A DNA stretch of 64,000 nt, from contig NZ_CP119758.1 of NCBI RefSeq assembly GCF_029323795.1, forward strand, positions 1 to 64,000, written 5' to 3'. Made by a program: the position numbers and the translations under genes. The DNA is from Zobellia alginiliquefaciens. Its GTDB lineage: Bacteria > Bacteroidota > Bacteroidia > Flavobacteriales > Flavobacteriaceae. The notes under the pieces were generated by a model. The model did no database searches. It saw only the letters and a program-made list of their open reading frames with translations, and was not told the DNA's origin. Positions 7,975 through 18,943 of the stretch are shown piece after piece. How positions within the stretch are numbered: the stretch's first letter is position 1; every line of letters starts with the position of its first letter.

Positions 7975-9018
7975 CTATCTCTTGATTTTTTGGGCATTTA
8001 TCCACTGGACATACTGTGCTTTATTACGGTTGTGCTGGGCCAGAGTCTTGGCAAATTTGTGATATCCGAAATTTTCTACGTTGGCTACAAAGTAAAGATA
8101 ATCGTGCTTCTCTGGGTTCAAAACGGCGTCTATAGCAGTAATATCCGGCATGGCTATCGGTCCCGGGGGGAGACCTGCATACTTATAGGTGTTATATGGA
8201 GAGTCCAATTCTAAATCTTTATACAGCACCCGCTTAATTATTGCATTAAAATTATTTGTGTGTTTTTTAATCGCATAGATTACCGTAGGGTCTGCCTGCA
8301 GCAAAATTCCTCTTCGCAAACGATTCAGATATACACCTGCAACCCTGGGTCTTTCATCTACTTTTGCCGTTTCTTTATGCACTACAGAAGCTAAAGTGAT
8401 TACTTCGGCCGGGGTAAGATTCAAAGCTTTTGCCTTTTCTAGGCGGGCATCGGTCCAAAAACGATTGTACTCTTTCAACATTCGTTCCCTAAATTCGTCG
8501 GCAGATGTATTCCAAAAGAATTCATAGCTATTGGGAATGTACATTGCCAGTTGCGTATTTTTATTAAAACCATTCACTTTTAAAAATTCCTCACTGGTAA
8601 AAGCTTCTAACAGTGCTAAACTATCCGGTTCTATTTGCATGGAAATCCTCCCTGCAAGGTCTGCTATGGTCTCTTGATTGTTAAAAGCAACCTTAACCGG
8701 AATGTTCTGACTACGTAGGGAGTTTATGATATCATTATTATTCGCACCTTTTTTAATAGCGTACTTCCCTCCTCTTATGTTTGAGATATACCCCTTACGC
8801 TGGGCCACTTGTTCAAAAGATTCCATATTTTCAAGAAGAGGAGCTACCAACTCACGTACTTCCGAAAAATCCGCATCTGAGGGTATATACAGATAGGCCT
8901 CATTGTTTTCAAAACTGGTGTTAGGCGCAAAAATGGCGTTATAGACGGTATAGGCAAAAATTCCACCTCCGATAAGACCGGCAATCACAATAATTAATAG
9001 AATACGTTTTATATACAT
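7975..9018 (-). CDS. mltG: Endolytic murein transglycosylase MltG
   Basis: A 347-residue YceG/MltG protein that cleaves nascent glycan strands at the inner membrane. One N-terminal membrane helix (about 6-28) is followed by a LysM-like region and the catalytic domain, with the conserved segment LASVVHKET (catalytic Glu) and VAGVYLNRL...LQADPTVIYA. Its start codon overlaps the stop of the acetyltransferase gene by 1 bp, so it is co-transcribed with dapF. Confidence 0.95.
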   Translation of the reverse strand: MYIKRILLIIVIAGLIGGGIFAYTVYNAIFAPNTSFENNEAYLYIPSDADFSEVRELVAPLLENMESFEQVAQRKGYISNIRGGKYAIKKGANNNDIINSLRSQNIPVKVAFNNQETIADLAGRISMQIEPDSLALLEAFTSEEFLKVNGFNKNTQLAMYIPNSYEFFWNTSADEFRERMLKEYNRFWTDARLEKAKALNLTPAEVITLASVVHKETAKVDERPRVAGVYLNRLRRGILLQADPTVIYAIKKHTNNFNAIIKRVLYKDLELDSPYNTYKYAGLPPGPIAMPDITAIDAVLNPEKHDYLYFVANVENFGYHKFAKTLAQHNRNKAQYVQWINAQKIKR

Positions 9019-9542
9019 TAGGTATTTATTTTTTGAAACAAAATTTCATTCTTATACTTTCCCTCGGTAAAAATCCAGTCCTTTTTTATGCCTACCTCTT
9101 TAAATCCCATCTTTTTGAACAAATGAATACTGGGGTCGTTCCCCTCCATAACATTTGCATAGAGCTGATGAAGATTCAATACTTTAAACGCATAGTCGGA
9201 CACCAATGAAATAGCCTCCGCTCCTACTCCTTTATTTCTATTTTCGGTATTCAGGATAACAATTCCTATTCCCGCTCTTAAATTCTTGGGGTCAAAATCG
9301 AATAAATCAATAAGTCCTACCGTAGAACCTTCGGTGTTACAAATACACAGTCGCAATTGCTTAACATCATAAATATCTCTGTGCGCATTCTCCAAATAGA
9401 GATTTAGCACATGTTTGGAGTACGGTGCCGTGGTTCCGCTTATTTCCCAAATTTCAGTTCTATTCTCCAGCTCATAAAGGAAGTCCAAATCATTTGGTTC
9501 CAGAGCCCTAAGATATATATGTTTACCTTTTAAGTTTAGCAT
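9018..9542 (-). CDS. GNAT-family N-acetyltransferase, RimJ/RimL type
   Basis: A 174-residue GNAT enzyme. The acetyl-CoA-binding segment appears as NRNKGVGAEAISLV, and the start (GKHIYLRALEPNDL) is typical of the RimJ/RimL-like subgroup that acetylates protein N-termini, antibiotics or polyamines. The substrate is unknown. It is tightly packed between dapF (7 bp overlap) and mltG (1 bp overlap), so it belongs to that operon; a cell-wall role would be a guess. Confidence 0.88.
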   Translation of the reverse strand: MLNLKGKHIYLRALEPNDLDFLYELENRTEIWEISGTTAPYSKHVLNLYLENAHRDIYDVKQLRLCICNTEGSTVGLIDLFDFDPKNLRAGIGIVILNTENRNKGVGAEAISLVSDYAFKVLNLHQLYANVMEGNDPSIHLFKKMGFKEVGIKKDWIFTEGKYKNEILFQKINT

Positions 9543-10312
9543 TCTATCTCCCCTTTGAAAACTTGTTTCGCAGGTCCAATTAAATGAATTTGACTATAAA
9601 CGCCCTCTTTTTTAGTTAGCTCCACCTGCAGTTCACCACCTTGGGTATTTATCTTAATTAAATTTGCAGTCGTTTTTCCGGAGTTGTGCATGGCAATGGC
9701 CACCGCCGTAACTCCAGTTCCACAAGACAAGGTTTCATCTTCTACCCCTCTTTCATACGTTCGGACGGCAAAAGTATCATCATCCAAAACTTCAACAAAG
9801 TTAACATTGCTTCCTGTTTCCCCATAAAGTCCGTAGCGCAGTTTCTTACCTTCTTTGTAAACACCAAAATCCTGTATACCTTTCACCATTTGCACGTGGT
9901 GTGGCGAACCTGTGTCTAGGAAAACATACCCGGGTTTTTCTTTAATCTCAGATACATCCTGCATTTGTAGGCTTACGATACCATCATTAATGGTAGCGTG
10001 GTGTTTGCCATCTGCAGCATTAAAAACGGTATCTTTATCTATAACACCTAAAAAATTGGCAAATGCCACGGTACACCGGCCACCATTACCGCACAAACTG
10101 CCCTCACGGCCGTCAGCGTTGTAATAGACCATTTTAAAATCTGACAGTTCGTCATTTTCTAAAAGTATAAGGCCATCCGCACCTATGCCAAACTTTCGGT
10201 CGCACAGGGACGCTACTAGTTTGGTATCATTTTTGGGAAACTGTAATTGTCGATTATCGATAAGAACAAAATCGTTTCCGGTGCCTTGGTATTTGTAAAA
10301 ACTAAGTGTCAT
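9536..10312 (-). CDS. dapF: Diaminopimelate epimerase
   Basis: DapF converts LL- to meso-diaminopimelate for lysine and murein. About 258 residues, normal length. The two catalytic cysteines lie in SLCGNGGR and LSCGTG. The frame allows an upstream ATG at 10330, but the conserved domain starts with MTLSFYKYQGTGNDF, so 10312 is preferred. It heads a minus-strand operon with the acetyltransferase and mltG, joining precursor synthesis with murein processing. Confidence 0.96.
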   Translation of the reverse strand: MTLSFYKYQGTGNDFVLIDNRQLQFPKNDTKLVASLCDRKFGIGADGLILLENDELSDFKMVYYNADGREGSLCGNGGRCTVAFANFLGVIDKDTVFNAADGKHHATINDGIVSLQMQDVSEIKEKPGYVFLDTGSPHHVQMVKGIQDFGVYKEGKKLRYGLYGETGSNVNFVEVLDDDTFAVRTYERGVEDETLSCGTGVTAVAIAMHNSGKTTANLIKINTQGGELQVELTKKEGVYSQIHLIGPAKQVFKGEIEC

Positions 10313-10501
10313 ACTATTATTTAAAGACACAAATATAGGCTTTTATCCCTATCGGAAATAACGCGTTCGGTCTGCAACTTAGCAACCTGAAATAGTAGGG
10401 ATTAAGATATATTTAGCAGTTAAAGAGTAGTTAAAGCAAATATAAGGCGCCTAAAAAACGACTAATTTTAACATATCAAAAGAATTAAACAAAACAATAA
10501 C

Positions 10502-11893
10502 ATGAAAAAAATTGCCAGTACCTTTTTAATCGCCCTCTTTGCTGGAGCAATCACATTGGGCAGCTACAAATTATTTTTTGAAAATACGAACTATGCGGTT
10601 ATTTCACAGGACGAAGGACACTCGGTTTTCAATACGAGCTTAACGCCTACTTCTGCCAAAGGAGCCGGAATTAATGAAGTTGATTTTACGGTTGCCGCAG
10701 AGAATACGGTAAACGCAGTGGTGCACGTTAAAAATGTTACCATTAATAGAACGCCACATAGCCTTATGGATTTTTTCTATGGAAGCGGCGGAAATGAAAG
10801 GCCCCAAGTAGGAACAGGCTCTGGAGTTATTATTTCACAGGACGGGTACATTGTAACGAACAACCACGTTATTAGCAAGGCCAATCAGTTACAGGTAACA
10901 CTTAATAACAATAAGACCTATGATGCAGAACTTATTGGTACGGACCCAAATTCTGATATTGCCCTTATAAAAATAGATGCCGAAAGTAATCTTCCATATT
11001 TAGCTTTTGGCGATTCTGATGACGTAAAAATTGGAGAATGGGTATTGGCCGTTGGTAATCCGTTTAACCTAACTTCTACCGTAACAGCGGGTATTGTAAG
11101 TGCTAAAGCACGTGATTTGGGTAAAAACCAATCTTTTATACAGACTGATGCCGCAGTAAACCCTGGGAACAGTGGTGGTGCATTAGTGAATACCAATGGA
11201 GATCTTGTAGGTATCAATACTGCAATCACCTCACAAACCGGTAGTTATGTGGGTTATTCATTTGCAGTACCTAGTAACATTGCCAAAAAAGTGGTAGACG
11301 ATATTCTTGAGTATGGAAATGTTCAAAAAGGAATATTAGGGATTAAAACCTTAAATACCAATACGCCATACGCCATTGAAAAGGGATTGAACGAGATTGA
11401 CGGTGTTTACATCTCAGGCGTTGAAGAAGGAACAGGTGCGGAAGAAGCAGAATTACAAGAAGGAGATGTTATCAAAAAAGTGGATAATATTAAAGTAAGG
11501 AAATTTGCGGATCTTACGGGGTATCTTTCCGCCAAAAGACCTGATGATACTGTAGAGGTAACCATAGCTAGAGATGGCGAAGAGTTTACGGTGCCTGTAT
11601 TGTTAAAGAAGAGACAGACTGTTATTGTTCCGGTAATGGGCCTTGAAGTAAAAAATCTAAGTAAAGACGACAAAAAGAAATTCAAGACCAAACAAGGTGT
11701 AAAAATAGTTGGTGTACCCGAAACCTACCGTGGATACGGATTGGAAGGAAAGGTTTTGTTGTCTGTAGACAACAAAGAAATTAACGATATTGAAGAAGCA
11801 AGAAATCTTTTTGGAAGTATTTCTAGATATGGAAAAACGAGCATCACCATGATTAACGAAAAAGGAGAAAGAGAGCGTCTTATTTTTCAATAA
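10502..11893 (+). CDS. htrA: HtrA/Deg-family periplasmic serine protease
   Basis: A 463-residue HtrA protease for envelope protein quality control. N-terminal signal or anchor (1-21), then a trypsin-like domain with the triad His122 (TNNHVI), Asp152 (SDIALIKID) and Ser224 (GNSGG), then two PDZ-like regions (about 270-365 and 375-460). The second is weaker in sequence. Single gene with a strong terminator after it. The upstream 170 bp are AT-rich and contain no promoter I can name, so stress control cannot be judged. Confidence 0.95.
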   Translation: MKKIASTFLIALFAGAITLGSYKLFFENTNYAVISQDEGHSVFNTSLTPTSAKGAGINEVDFTVAAENTVNAVVHVKNVTINRTPHSLMDFFYGSGGNERPQVGTGSGVIISQDGYIVTNNHVISKANQLQVTLNNNKTYDAELIGTDPNSDIALIKIDAESNLPYLAFGDSDDVKIGEWVLAVGNPFNLTSTVTAGIVSAKARDLGKNQSFIQTDAAVNPGNSGGALVNTNGDLVGINTAITSQTGSYVGYSFAVPSNIAKKVVDDILEYGNVQKGILGIKTLNTNTPYAIEKGLNEIDGVYISGVEEGTGAEEAELQEGDVIKKVDNIKVRKFADLTGYLSAKRPDDTVEVTIARDGEEFTVPVLLKKRQTVIVPVMGLEVKNLSKDDKKKFKTKQGVKIVGVPETYRGYGLEGKVLLSVDNKEINDIEEARNLFGSISRYGKTSITMINEKGERERLIFQ

Positions 11894-11914
11894 TTAGTGC
11901 AAGTTTTTTAATAC

Positions 11915-11941
11915 AAACACCCCAATTGGGGTGTTTTTTTG
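11915..11941 (+). terminator. Terminator of htrA
   Basis: Palindrome AAACACCCCAATTGGGGTGTTT followed by a run of T, 22 bp after the htrA stop. Confidence 0.9.
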
Positions 11942-12007
11942 CTTTAAATAGTTTCAAACAACACTAAATGGCTACTTTTATATCAAAATATAACTCAACT
12001 TGTATAC

Positions 12008-13456
12008 ATGAAATCCAACGCTTCTTACGAAAAAGAGTTAGCCTTCCAAGCTGACAGAAGAAAAGCTACCACCGAATTCATTAAACTGGTAAGCGATCTT
12101 TGGTACGATAAGACTATCGAAATTGTACTTTTTAAAAATCAAGTGATAGACAAGAATGTAAGTGACATTATAAACCTGCACGAGTATGCAGGTGAATTTG
12201 TCCAAAAACCGATTTCCATTTTCGACTCGACGGAAATTTTAAGGGCCATTAACGACATTCAATTGCCTCCTGCTAAATTGGACATTGGTAAACTTACCTA
12301 CGAGTACCACTCAGAAGACAATCACCAGACGGATATAAAAACCTTTGTGTTTGACAAACTTAAGGACGCTAACGAGTCCGCCCCCCTGAAACCAAAAGAC
12401 ATTGTTCTTTACGGATTTGGAAGAATAGGCAGACTTTTAGCAAGGGAACTTATGGCCAAAACCGGACAAGGTAACCAGTTGCGCTTAAGAGCCATTGTAA
12501 CCAGAAATGCCGGAAACAGTGAAATCTTGGAGAAAAGGGCAAATCTATTACGTATAGATTCCGTTCACGGCAAATTTTCAGGCACCGTAGAAACGGATAT
12601 TAAGAATAATGCTCTAATTATAAACGGAACTACCGTTCATATGATCAGCGCAGACCGTCCGGAAAAAATAGATTATAGTCAATATGGAATTAGTGACGCC
12701 CTTATCATTGACAACACGGGCGCTTTCAGAACCAAAACAGAGCTAGAAAGACACTTAGAAGCAGAAGGTGCCTCCAGCGTTTTGTTAACTGCTCCAGGCA
12801 AGGAAGTACCTAATATTGTTCATGGTGTCAATCATAAAACGTATGATCCTGACGCCATCAGAATATTTTCTGCAGCCTCATGTACAACCAATGCCATTAC
12901 GCCAATTCTTAGCGTTATTGAAGATTCACTAGGTATCGTTAAAGGACACTTGGAAACTATTCATGCGTATACCAACGACCAAAATTTGGTAGACAATATG
13001 CATAGTAAACACAGACGCGGAAGAGCTGCAGCCTTAAATATGGTAATAACAGAAACCGGGGCAGGCGCTGCCGTTGCCAAAGCTCTGCCAGAGCTAAAGG
13101 ACAAACTTACTTCTAATGCAATTAGGGTTCCCGTTCCAAATGGCTCCCTGGCCATTTTAAACCTAGAGATAAAAAATAAAACCTCCTTGGACGGTATCAA
13201 CACCATCATTAAAAAATATGCTTTGGAAGGAGATTTGGTGGAGCAAATAAAATATTCCCTAAGCAAGGAAATGGTATCTTCGGATATTGTGGGTACAAAT
13301 GCACCTTCTATATATGATAGTAATGCCACCATTGTTAGTGGAAACGGAAAGAATGTTGTACTTTACATTTGGTATGATAATGAATACGGTTATTCACACC
13401 AAGTTATTCGTTTAGCTAAATACATGGCAAAAGTAAGACGGTATACATATTATTAA
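12008..13456 (+). CDS. gap: Glyceraldehyde-3-phosphate dehydrogenase, long form
   Basis: Oxidises glyceraldehyde-3-phosphate with NAD(P) in central carbon metabolism. The NAD-binding motif YGFGRIGR lies at 135-142 and the catalytic Cys292 in AASCTTNAITP. At 482 residues it is about 130 longer than ordinary GAPDH (about 335); the excess is an N-terminal extension of unknown role before the Rossmann fold. Similar long forms are, to my knowledge, common in Bacteroidota. Cofactor preference and direction are not settled by the sequence. Single-gene unit. Confidence 0.93.
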   Translation: MKSNASYEKELAFQADRRKATTEFIKLVSDLWYDKTIEIVLFKNQVIDKNVSDIINLHEYAGEFVQKPISIFDSTEILRAINDIQLPPAKLDIGKLTYEYHSEDNHQTDIKTFVFDKLKDANESAPLKPKDIVLYGFGRIGRLLARELMAKTGQGNQLRLRAIVTRNAGNSEILEKRANLLRIDSVHGKFSGTVETDIKNNALIINGTTVHMISADRPEKIDYSQYGISDALIIDNTGAFRTKTELERHLEAEGASSVLLTAPGKEVPNIVHGVNHKTYDPDAIRIFSAASCTTNAITPILSVIEDSLGIVKGHLETIHAYTNDQNLVDNMHSKHRRGRAAALNMVITETGAGAAVAKALPELKDKLTSNAIRVPVPNGSLAILNLEIKNKTSLDGINTIIKKYALEGDLVEQIKYSLSKEMVSSDIVGTNAPSIYDSNATIVSGNGKNVVLYIWYDNEYGYSHQVIRLAKYMAKVRRYTYY

Positions 13457-13604
13457 TTTTCAAAGGGTTACAAGGATAAGTTTGTTACTTTTTTGAAGGT
13501 ATTTCCTACCTAATAGCAACCTTCTCCTTGATTTCTTTTATTAATTGATATTATTGAATTACTTTAGTCGGCTCTAATTCATTAATTCAAAGAATCACTC
13601 TAAC

Positions 13605-14225
13605 ATGAAAGGCTTTAGAATCCTGTTACTTATAACGGCTTTATTAGCATATAACCTACAATTTGCCCAAGAGGACGAAACTCAAGATGAGTTATCTCTT
13701 GATAAAGGGGCCATAGATAGTCAATTTGAATTTATTTTCACCAAATCCGGTAATTACCGTTCAGATGGAAAGAAGTATGAAGTTGTTCGCACGATATCTT
13801 TAGAAAAACTTCGTCAAAACGTTCTTGACTCCTTAAAAGGATACAATAAAAGGGTCGGCGAACTGAAGGCTACTATTGGAGGTCATGAATCTACCATAGG
13901 TTCGTTAAACAAAAAGCTAGAAGAAACCACCAATAACCTTGCAGGTGTAACCGAAGAGAAAGATAGTATGTCTTTCTTAGGTATTATGGTTGCAAAAAGC
14001 ACCTATAATGGTATCCTTTGGACGGTTATCTTTTCTCTTTTAGCATTATTACTTTTCTTTATCTATAGATTTAGAAACAGTAATATATTAACGCAAGAAG
14101 CCAAGACTAATTTATCCGAACTTGAAACCGAGTATGAAGACCACCGCAGAAGGGCTTTAGAAAGAGAGCAAAAAATTAGTAGGCAGCTACAAGATGAGAT
14201 AAACAAATACAAGAAACAGAAATAA
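13605..14225 (+). CDS. Exported coiled-coil membrane protein beside trmD
   Basis: A 206-residue protein of unknown function with a signal peptide (about 1-21), a coiled-coil-prone stretch (about 68-120), one membrane helix (about 132-157) and a charged C-terminal coil (about 165-206). No catalytic motif is visible. Homologues of such proteins next to trmD are sometimes labelled tRNA (guanine-N1)-methyltransferase; that name would be wrong here, because the true TrmD is at 14722. It has its own terminator immediately downstream. Confidence 0.75.
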   Translation: MKGFRILLLITALLAYNLQFAQEDETQDELSLDKGAIDSQFEFIFTKSGNYRSDGKKYEVVRTISLEKLRQNVLDSLKGYNKRVGELKATIGGHESTIGSLNKKLEETTNNLAGVTEEKDSMSFLGIMVAKSTYNGILWTVIFSLLALLLFFIYRFRNSNILTQEAKTNLSELETEYEDHRRRALEREQKISRQLQDEINKYKKQK

Positions 14226-14228
14226 CTT

Positions 14229-14255
14229 AAAAAGCTCCTCACGGAGCTTTTTTTT
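14229..14255 (+). terminator. Terminator between the coiled-coil gene and the GNAT gene
   Basis: Arms AAAAAGCTCC / GGAGCTTTTT with a TCAC loop and eight T in all. It lies 3 bp after the upstream stop and 10 bp before the next start codon. Confidence 0.9.
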
Positions 14256-14265
14256 ATAGGTCATT

Positions 14266-14709
14266 ATGAAAATAATACAAGCTGACGAATCTCATATTCC
14301 TGTCTTAGCACCACTGTTTGATAAGTATAGAGTATTTTATAACCAAAGTTCCGATATAGATGCCGCCCGTTTATTTTTAAAAGAACGGATTTCTAAATCT
14401 GAATCTATTGTTTTCATTGCTTTTGCAGATGCACAACCTGTAGGCTTCACGCAGTTGTACACTACGTTTTCTTCGGTTTCCATGAAAAGCTATTACATAT
14501 TGAATGACCTCTATGTAAATGAATCCAGCCGGGAGAAAGGAATTGGTGCCGCTTTATTGACCAGAGCACAGGAATTCTGTATTAAAAAAGGGTATAAAGG
14601 TCTAGCTTTGGAAACCGCAGTTGATAATCCCGCACAAAAGCTTTACGAAAAGCTAGGTTGGCAAAAAGATTCGCACGCTTTTCACTACTTTTGGCCCACC
14701 AATTTATAG
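14266..14709 (+). CDS. GNAT-family N-acetyltransferase
   Basis: A 147-residue GNAT domain. The acetyl-CoA loop is seen as ESSREKGIGAALL, followed by GLALETAVDNPAQKLYEKLGW, the usual strand 5-helix 5 part. Substrate unknown. The gene starts 10 bp after a terminator and 12 bp before trmD, so it probably shares a transcript with trmD. Confidence 0.88.
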   Translation: MKIIQADESHIPVLAPLFDKYRVFYNQSSDIDAARLFLKERISKSESIVFIAFADAQPVGFTQLYTTFSSVSMKSYYILNDLYVNESSREKGIGAALLTRAQEFCIKKGYKGLALETAVDNPAQKLYEKLGWQKDSHAFHYFWPTNL

Positions 14710-14721
14710 TCCAAGTTTAAA

Positions 14722-15396
14722 ATGCGCATTGATATTATAACCGTTTTGCCCGAATTGCTAGAAAGTCCGTTTGGAGCATCTATTTTAAAAAGAGCTATTG
14801 ACAAGGGTCTTGTTGAGGTGCATATGCACAACATAAGAGACTATACGGACAAAAGCTACAACCAAGTAGACGATTACCAATTTGGTGGCGGAGCCGGTAT
14901 GGTTCTTATGATAGAGCCTATTGACAAGTGTATTTCAGCTTTAAAAGCGGAAAGGGACTATGACGAAGTCATCTATATGACACCGGACGGTGAAACTTTA
15001 AACCAAAGAATAGCCAACAGCATGTCTTTACTTAATAATGTCATTATCCTTTGTGGTCATTACAAAGGAGTTGATCAAAGAATAAGGGATGCCTATATTA
15101 CGCGTGAGATTTCAATTGGAGATTATGTCCTTTCCGGAGGGGAATTAGGTGCGGCAATTCTTTGCGATGCTGTTATTAGGTTAATCCCTGGTGTTCTCAA
15201 CAATGAGACATCCGCTCTTACAGATACCTTTCAAGATGACCTATTGGCTCCTCCCGTATACACTAGGCCATCAGAATATAAAGGAATGAAAGTACCGGAT
15301 ATACTTTTGAGCGGCAACTTTCCTAAAATTGAAAAATGGAGGGAAGATCAAGCGCAAAAAAGAACAGAAGAACGTAGACCGGATCTATTAAAATAA
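14722..15396 (+). CDS. trmD: tRNA (guanine-N1-)-methyltransferase TrmD
   Basis: TrmD makes m1G37 in tRNAs with SAM and prevents frameshifting. The 224-residue protein has the SPOUT trefoil-knot motifs, [12 protein letters not shown] and [11 protein letters not shown], and the early segment [11 protein letters not shown]. Normal length. It lies directly upstream of rplS, as in many bacteria, although rplS also has its own promoter here. Confidence 0.97.
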   Translation: MRIDIITVLPELLESPFGASILKRAIDKGLVEVHMHNIRDYTDKSYNQVDDYQFGGGAGMVLMIEPIDKCISALKAERDYDEVIYMTPDGETLNQRIANSMSLLNNVIILCGHYKGVDQRIRDAYITREISIGDYVLSGGELGAAILCDAVIRLIPGVLNNETSALTDTFQDDLLAPPVYTRPSEYKGMKVPDILLSGNFPKIEKWREDQAQKRTEERRPDLLK

Positions 15397-15437
15397 AATT
15401 ACCTACACGCTATACTGCAAAAATTCAACAAAATAGG

Positions 15438-15467
15438 TTGTCTATTATAAATTAAACACTATTTTTG
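15438..15467 (+). promoter_or_regulatory. Promoter of rplS
   Basis: TTG (15438-15440) and TATTTTTG (15460-15467) are separated by 19 bp and followed by CACC, a textbook Bacteroidota primary promoter. It predicts an untranslated leader of about 70 nt before the L19 start codon. Confidence 0.8.
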
Positions 15468-15543
15468 CACCCTGTTAAATCAACCTCTGACGAAAATCGT
15501 GAATGTTGACCATAACGTAATCATTTTTCATTAATAAAATATT

Positions 15544-15894
15544 ATGGAAGAATTATTAAAATTCGTAGAAGACGAGTTTGTTCCAAAAAAAGAATTTCCA
15601 AAATTTTCAGCTGGTGACACTATTACTGTGTACTATGAAATTAAGGAAGGTGAAAAAACACGTACTCAGTTCTTTAGAGGTGTTGTTATCCAAAGAAGAG
15701 GTTCTGGTTCTACCGAGACTTTTACAATCCGTAAAATGTCAGGTACAGTTGGTGTAGAGCGTATTTTCCCAATAAACATGCCAGCCCTACAGAAGGTTGA
15801 AGTTAATAAGAAAGGTAAAGTACGTAGAGCTCGTATCTTCTACTTTAGAGGCCTTACCGGTAAAAAAGCACGTATCAAAGAGGTTCGTTCTTAA
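15544..15894 (+). CDS. rplS: Large-subunit ribosomal protein L19
   Basis: L19 sits at the 30S-50S interface. The 116 residues cover the normal protein, with the family segment GDTITVYYEIKEG and RGVVIQRRGSGSTETFTIRK. Transcribed from its own promoter with a long leader and ended by a strong terminator. Confidence 0.98.
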   Translation: MEELLKFVEDEFVPKKEFPKFSAGDTITVYYEIKEGEKTRTQFFRGVVIQRRGSGSTETFTIRKMSGTVGVERIFPINMPALQKVEVNKKGKVRRARIFYFRGLTGKKARIKEVRS

Positions 15895-15917
15895 GCCGCA
15901 CATACATCATATTAAAA

Positions 15918-15940
15918 AATCCCGCAATAGCGGGATTTTT
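15918..15940 (+). terminator. Terminator of rplS
   Basis: Arms AAATCCCGC / GCGGGATTT around AATA, followed by T-rich DNA, 23 bp after the stop codon. Confidence 0.9.
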
Positions 15941-18818
<2,878 letters not shown>

Positions 18819-18838
18819 TTCCTATATTTTCAAGATAG

Positions 18839-18870
18839 AAAAAAAGCCTCTACAGATGTAGGGGCTTTTT
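18839..18870 (+). terminator. Terminator of icd
   Basis: Arms AAAAAGCCTCTACA / TGTAGGGGCTTTTT with one G-T pair, 22 bp after the stop. Confidence 0.9.
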
Positions 18871-18943
18871 CATTCTAAAATACTGTTAACGTTTTCCCTA
18901 TGGGCGTTTTTCTAATTACATTTATCAAAAATTGCTCTCTTAG

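Noticed and set aside
7989-8001. TTTATCCACTGG, resembling a DnaA box
   Set aside because: A single imperfect match inside mltG with no cluster; not evidence of an origin.
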